NCBI RefSeq assembly: GCF_003660445.1
Contig: NZ_QZVQ01000009.1
Location: forward strand, 62,001-126,000
DNA from: Croceibacterium ferulae
Lineage (GTDB): Bacteria > Pseudomonadota > Alphaproteobacteria > Sphingomonadales > Sphingomonadaceae
Direction of reading: 5' to 3'
Length of the DNA: 64,000 nt
Positions within the stretch are counted from its first letter, which is position 1. The number at the start of each line of letters is the position of its first letter. The position numbers were made by a program, and so were the translations under genes. Below, piece after piece: positions 62,573 through 64,000 of this stretch. Under the pieces are notes generated by a model, which was not told the origin of the DNA, searched no databases, and was given only the letters and a program-made list of their open reading frames with translations.

Positions 62573-64000
62573 ATGCGACTGGACGGAATTCCGCGCCATG
62601 ATTGGCTGGCCATGGTGTTCGTGGCCGCGGCCTTGCTCCTGGGCGGGGGTGGTTCGCCCGCGCCACACACCGAATTGCTCCTGCAGGTGCTGACCTGCTT
62701 CGTCCTGCTGTTGTGGTTGTGGCTGCCAGCCGCCGGGGGGCGGGTGCCGGTGCCGCGCGATCGCCTGGTGTGGGCGATCGGCATTCTTGCGCTGGCTTTG
62801 CCTGCCCTGCAATTGCTGCCCCTGCCACCTGCCTGGTGGCAGGCCCTGCCGGGGCAGGAGGGCAGAGCTGCCGCGCTGGCGCTGGTCGGCGCGGCGGATG
62901 AGTGGCAGCCGCTCAGCCAGTCGCCCGCGCGCACGCTGGCGGCCTTGCTTTCGCTGGTGCCGCCGCTCTTTGCCGGCTTCGCGGTCGCGGCGCTCCCGGT
63001 GACGGGGCGGCGGCGCGTGTTGGCGGCAGTGGCGGCGACCATCCTGTGCTCGGCCGTGCTCGGCGCGGCGCAGGTCAGCCTGGGAGGCGATTCGCTGCGG
63101 TTCTATGCCGAGAGCCACAGCCGATACCTGGTCGGGTTTCAGGCCAACCGGAATGCCCAGGCCGACATCCTGCTGATCGGGGCGCTGGCCGCAGCCGCGC
63201 TGTTCGTGTCGGTGATCGCCGCGGGCGGTTTGCGGCGCCGGCGCGAACGCACGGCGGGGCGAGTTGGCACGCAGGCCTGGTGGCTGGTGCTGGGCGGGGT
63301 GCTGGCGCTGCTGCTGCTGGCAGTGGTGCTGACCGGATCGCGCATGGGTATCGGACTGATCGCGGTCACCCTGCCCGCATTGTGGCTGATCCTGCGCCCG
63401 GTCTCAGGACGGCTGAACCGCCGAATGGCGGCCGTGCTGGCCGGCGGTGCGGCATTGCTGCTGATTGTCGGGTATGTGTTGTTGCAGGGCAACACGATGG
63501 TGCAGCGCAGCGCGGAACGCTTCGACGCGCGCAGTGATCCGCGTGGCGAATTGTGGGAGGATACGCTGTTCGCGATCGACGCCGCGTGGCCTGCAGGCGT
63601 GGGGCTTGGCGGGTTCCAGCCGGCGATGCTGGCCGCGGAAAGGCTGGAGGTTCTGGACGGCACGCGGCCTAACCGCGCGCACAATGATTACCTAGAACTG
63701 GCGCTGGAGGGTGGCCTTCCGGCAGTGGTAATCGGGGTCGCCGCAATCGCATTGCTGATGGCACTGGCGATCCGCGCGTGGCGCCGCCGGCCGGAGGACC
63801 GGGCGCAGATCCTGTGCGGTTGCGGCGTGCTGCTGGTCATCGCCCTGCATTCGTTCGTTGATTATCCGCTACGATCCATGGCATTGGCATGCATGTTCGG
63901 GGTGGGAACGGGATTGCTGGCGGCTCCGCCGCGATCCGGTGCTGCTCCCCTTCCGGGCAGGACCGTCATGTCCAACGCGGGGGTTGAACTTGCTGCATAA
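62573..64000 (+). CDS. O-antigen ligase family (Wzy_C-type) membrane protein
   Basis: A 475-residue polytopic inner-membrane protein whose stop is the last codon of the window. About 11-12 hydrophobic segments are visible. The Wzy_C-type region includes G-F-Q-A-N-R-N-A-Q-A-D, L-T-G-S-R-M-G-I-G-L, a periplasmic loop with R-A-H-N-D-Y-L-E-L-A-L-E-G-G, and V-D-Y-P-L-R. Such proteins polymerise or ligate surface polysaccharide repeat units (Wzy, WaaL, or exopolysaccharide polymerases); the exact class is not decidable. The ATG at 62573 has AAGGGGGG upstream. A polysaccharide cluster probably continues past 64000. Confidence 0.88.
   Translation: MRLDGIPRHDWLAMVFVAAALLLGGGGSPAPHTELLLQVLTCFVLLLWLWLPAAGGRVPVPRDRLVWAIGILALALPALQLLPLPPAWWQALPGQEGRAAALALVGAADEWQPLSQSPARTLAALLSLVPPLFAGFAVAALPVTGRRRVLAAVAATILCSAVLGAAQVSLGGDSLRFYAESHSRYLVGFQANRNAQADILLIGALAAAALFVSVIAAGGLRRRRERTAGRVGTQAWWLVLGGVLALLLLAVVLTGSRMGIGLIAVTLPALWLILRPVSGRLNRRMAAVLAGGAALLLIVGYVLLQGNTMVQRSAERFDARSDPRGELWEDTLFAIDAAWPAGVGLGGFQPAMLAAERLEVLDGTRPNRAHNDYLELALEGGLPAVVIGVAAIALLMALAIRAWRRRPEDRAQILCGCGVLLVIALHSFVDYPLRSMALACMFGVGTGLLAAPPRSGAAPLPGRTVMSNAGVELAA

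Noticed and set aside
1-64000. CRISPR array, prophage, insertion sequence or rRNA operon
   Set aside because: No regularly spaced direct repeats, transposase, phage structural genes or rRNA sequence were seen.

Overview
The window is high-GC chromosomal DNA from an alphaproteobacterium, most likely Sphingomonadales (Sphingomonadaceae or Erythrobacteraceae). This rests on the cell-cycle regulator CtrA, a DUF4167 protein, the MetX/MetW and TyrA-HisC pairs, many 4-base ATGA/GTGA overlaps, and outer-membrane autotransporter and exopolysaccharide-type genes. Genus is inference. I see no phage, transposon, CRISPR array or rRNA. No stretch over about 300 bases lacks a gene; the longest gaps (61843-62113, 23153-23373, 45792-45997, 50556-50723) are described where they hold something.

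Layout. 1-8790: trehalose/maltodextrin operon (3' end of treZ, malQ, treY) facing a GH15 glucoamylase-like gene coupled to two short-chain dehydrogenases. 8889-16258: a minus-strand block reading EAL phosphodiesterase, repeat-bearing S8 autotransporter protease, TPR hybrid histidine kinase, single-domain response regulator. 16338-20221: AEC carrier, ExoD-like protein, YbdD and CstA. 20353-23152: type III polyketide synthase, methyltransferase and FAD oxidoreductase, followed by tRNA-Leu(GAG). 23374-27426: zinc-ribbon protein, YdcF, PlsC-type acyltransferase, a small membrane protein and a PepSY membrane protein. 27423-31661: tyrA-hisC facing away from metX-GNAT-metW. 31664-36514: fdhD-mobA-fghA, an aldehyde dehydrogenase, a Cu/Zn superoxide dismutase lipoprotein and a small secreted protein. 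36527-40322: ctrA, rpoN, lptB, ppa. 40459-49767: M61 peptidase, then hisS, prfA-prmC, DUF4167, lnt, metK. 49854-54629: M23 peptidase, then glnE-bcp-DUF455. 54731-59425: M28 peptidase, agmatine deiminase, a 71-residue membrane protein coupled to a bestrophin, DUF2243. 59441-64000: thrS-DUF305, a gap rich in operator-like palindromes, a small acidic-tailed exported protein, and an O-antigen-ligase-family protein ending at the last base.

Most of the window is ordinary core genome. The best candidate for something undescribed is the block 8889-14839. The secreted protease carries seven tandem copies of a T-G-F-I-R-A-F peptide between its signal peptide and its catalytic domain. It is followed on the same strand by a kinase with an apparently exported TPR domain and by a free receiver protein. 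The arrangement would suit a peptide-release-and-sensing circuit, but that is inference from gene content alone. The type III PKS operon and the regulatory block before 62114 are the next most interesting.
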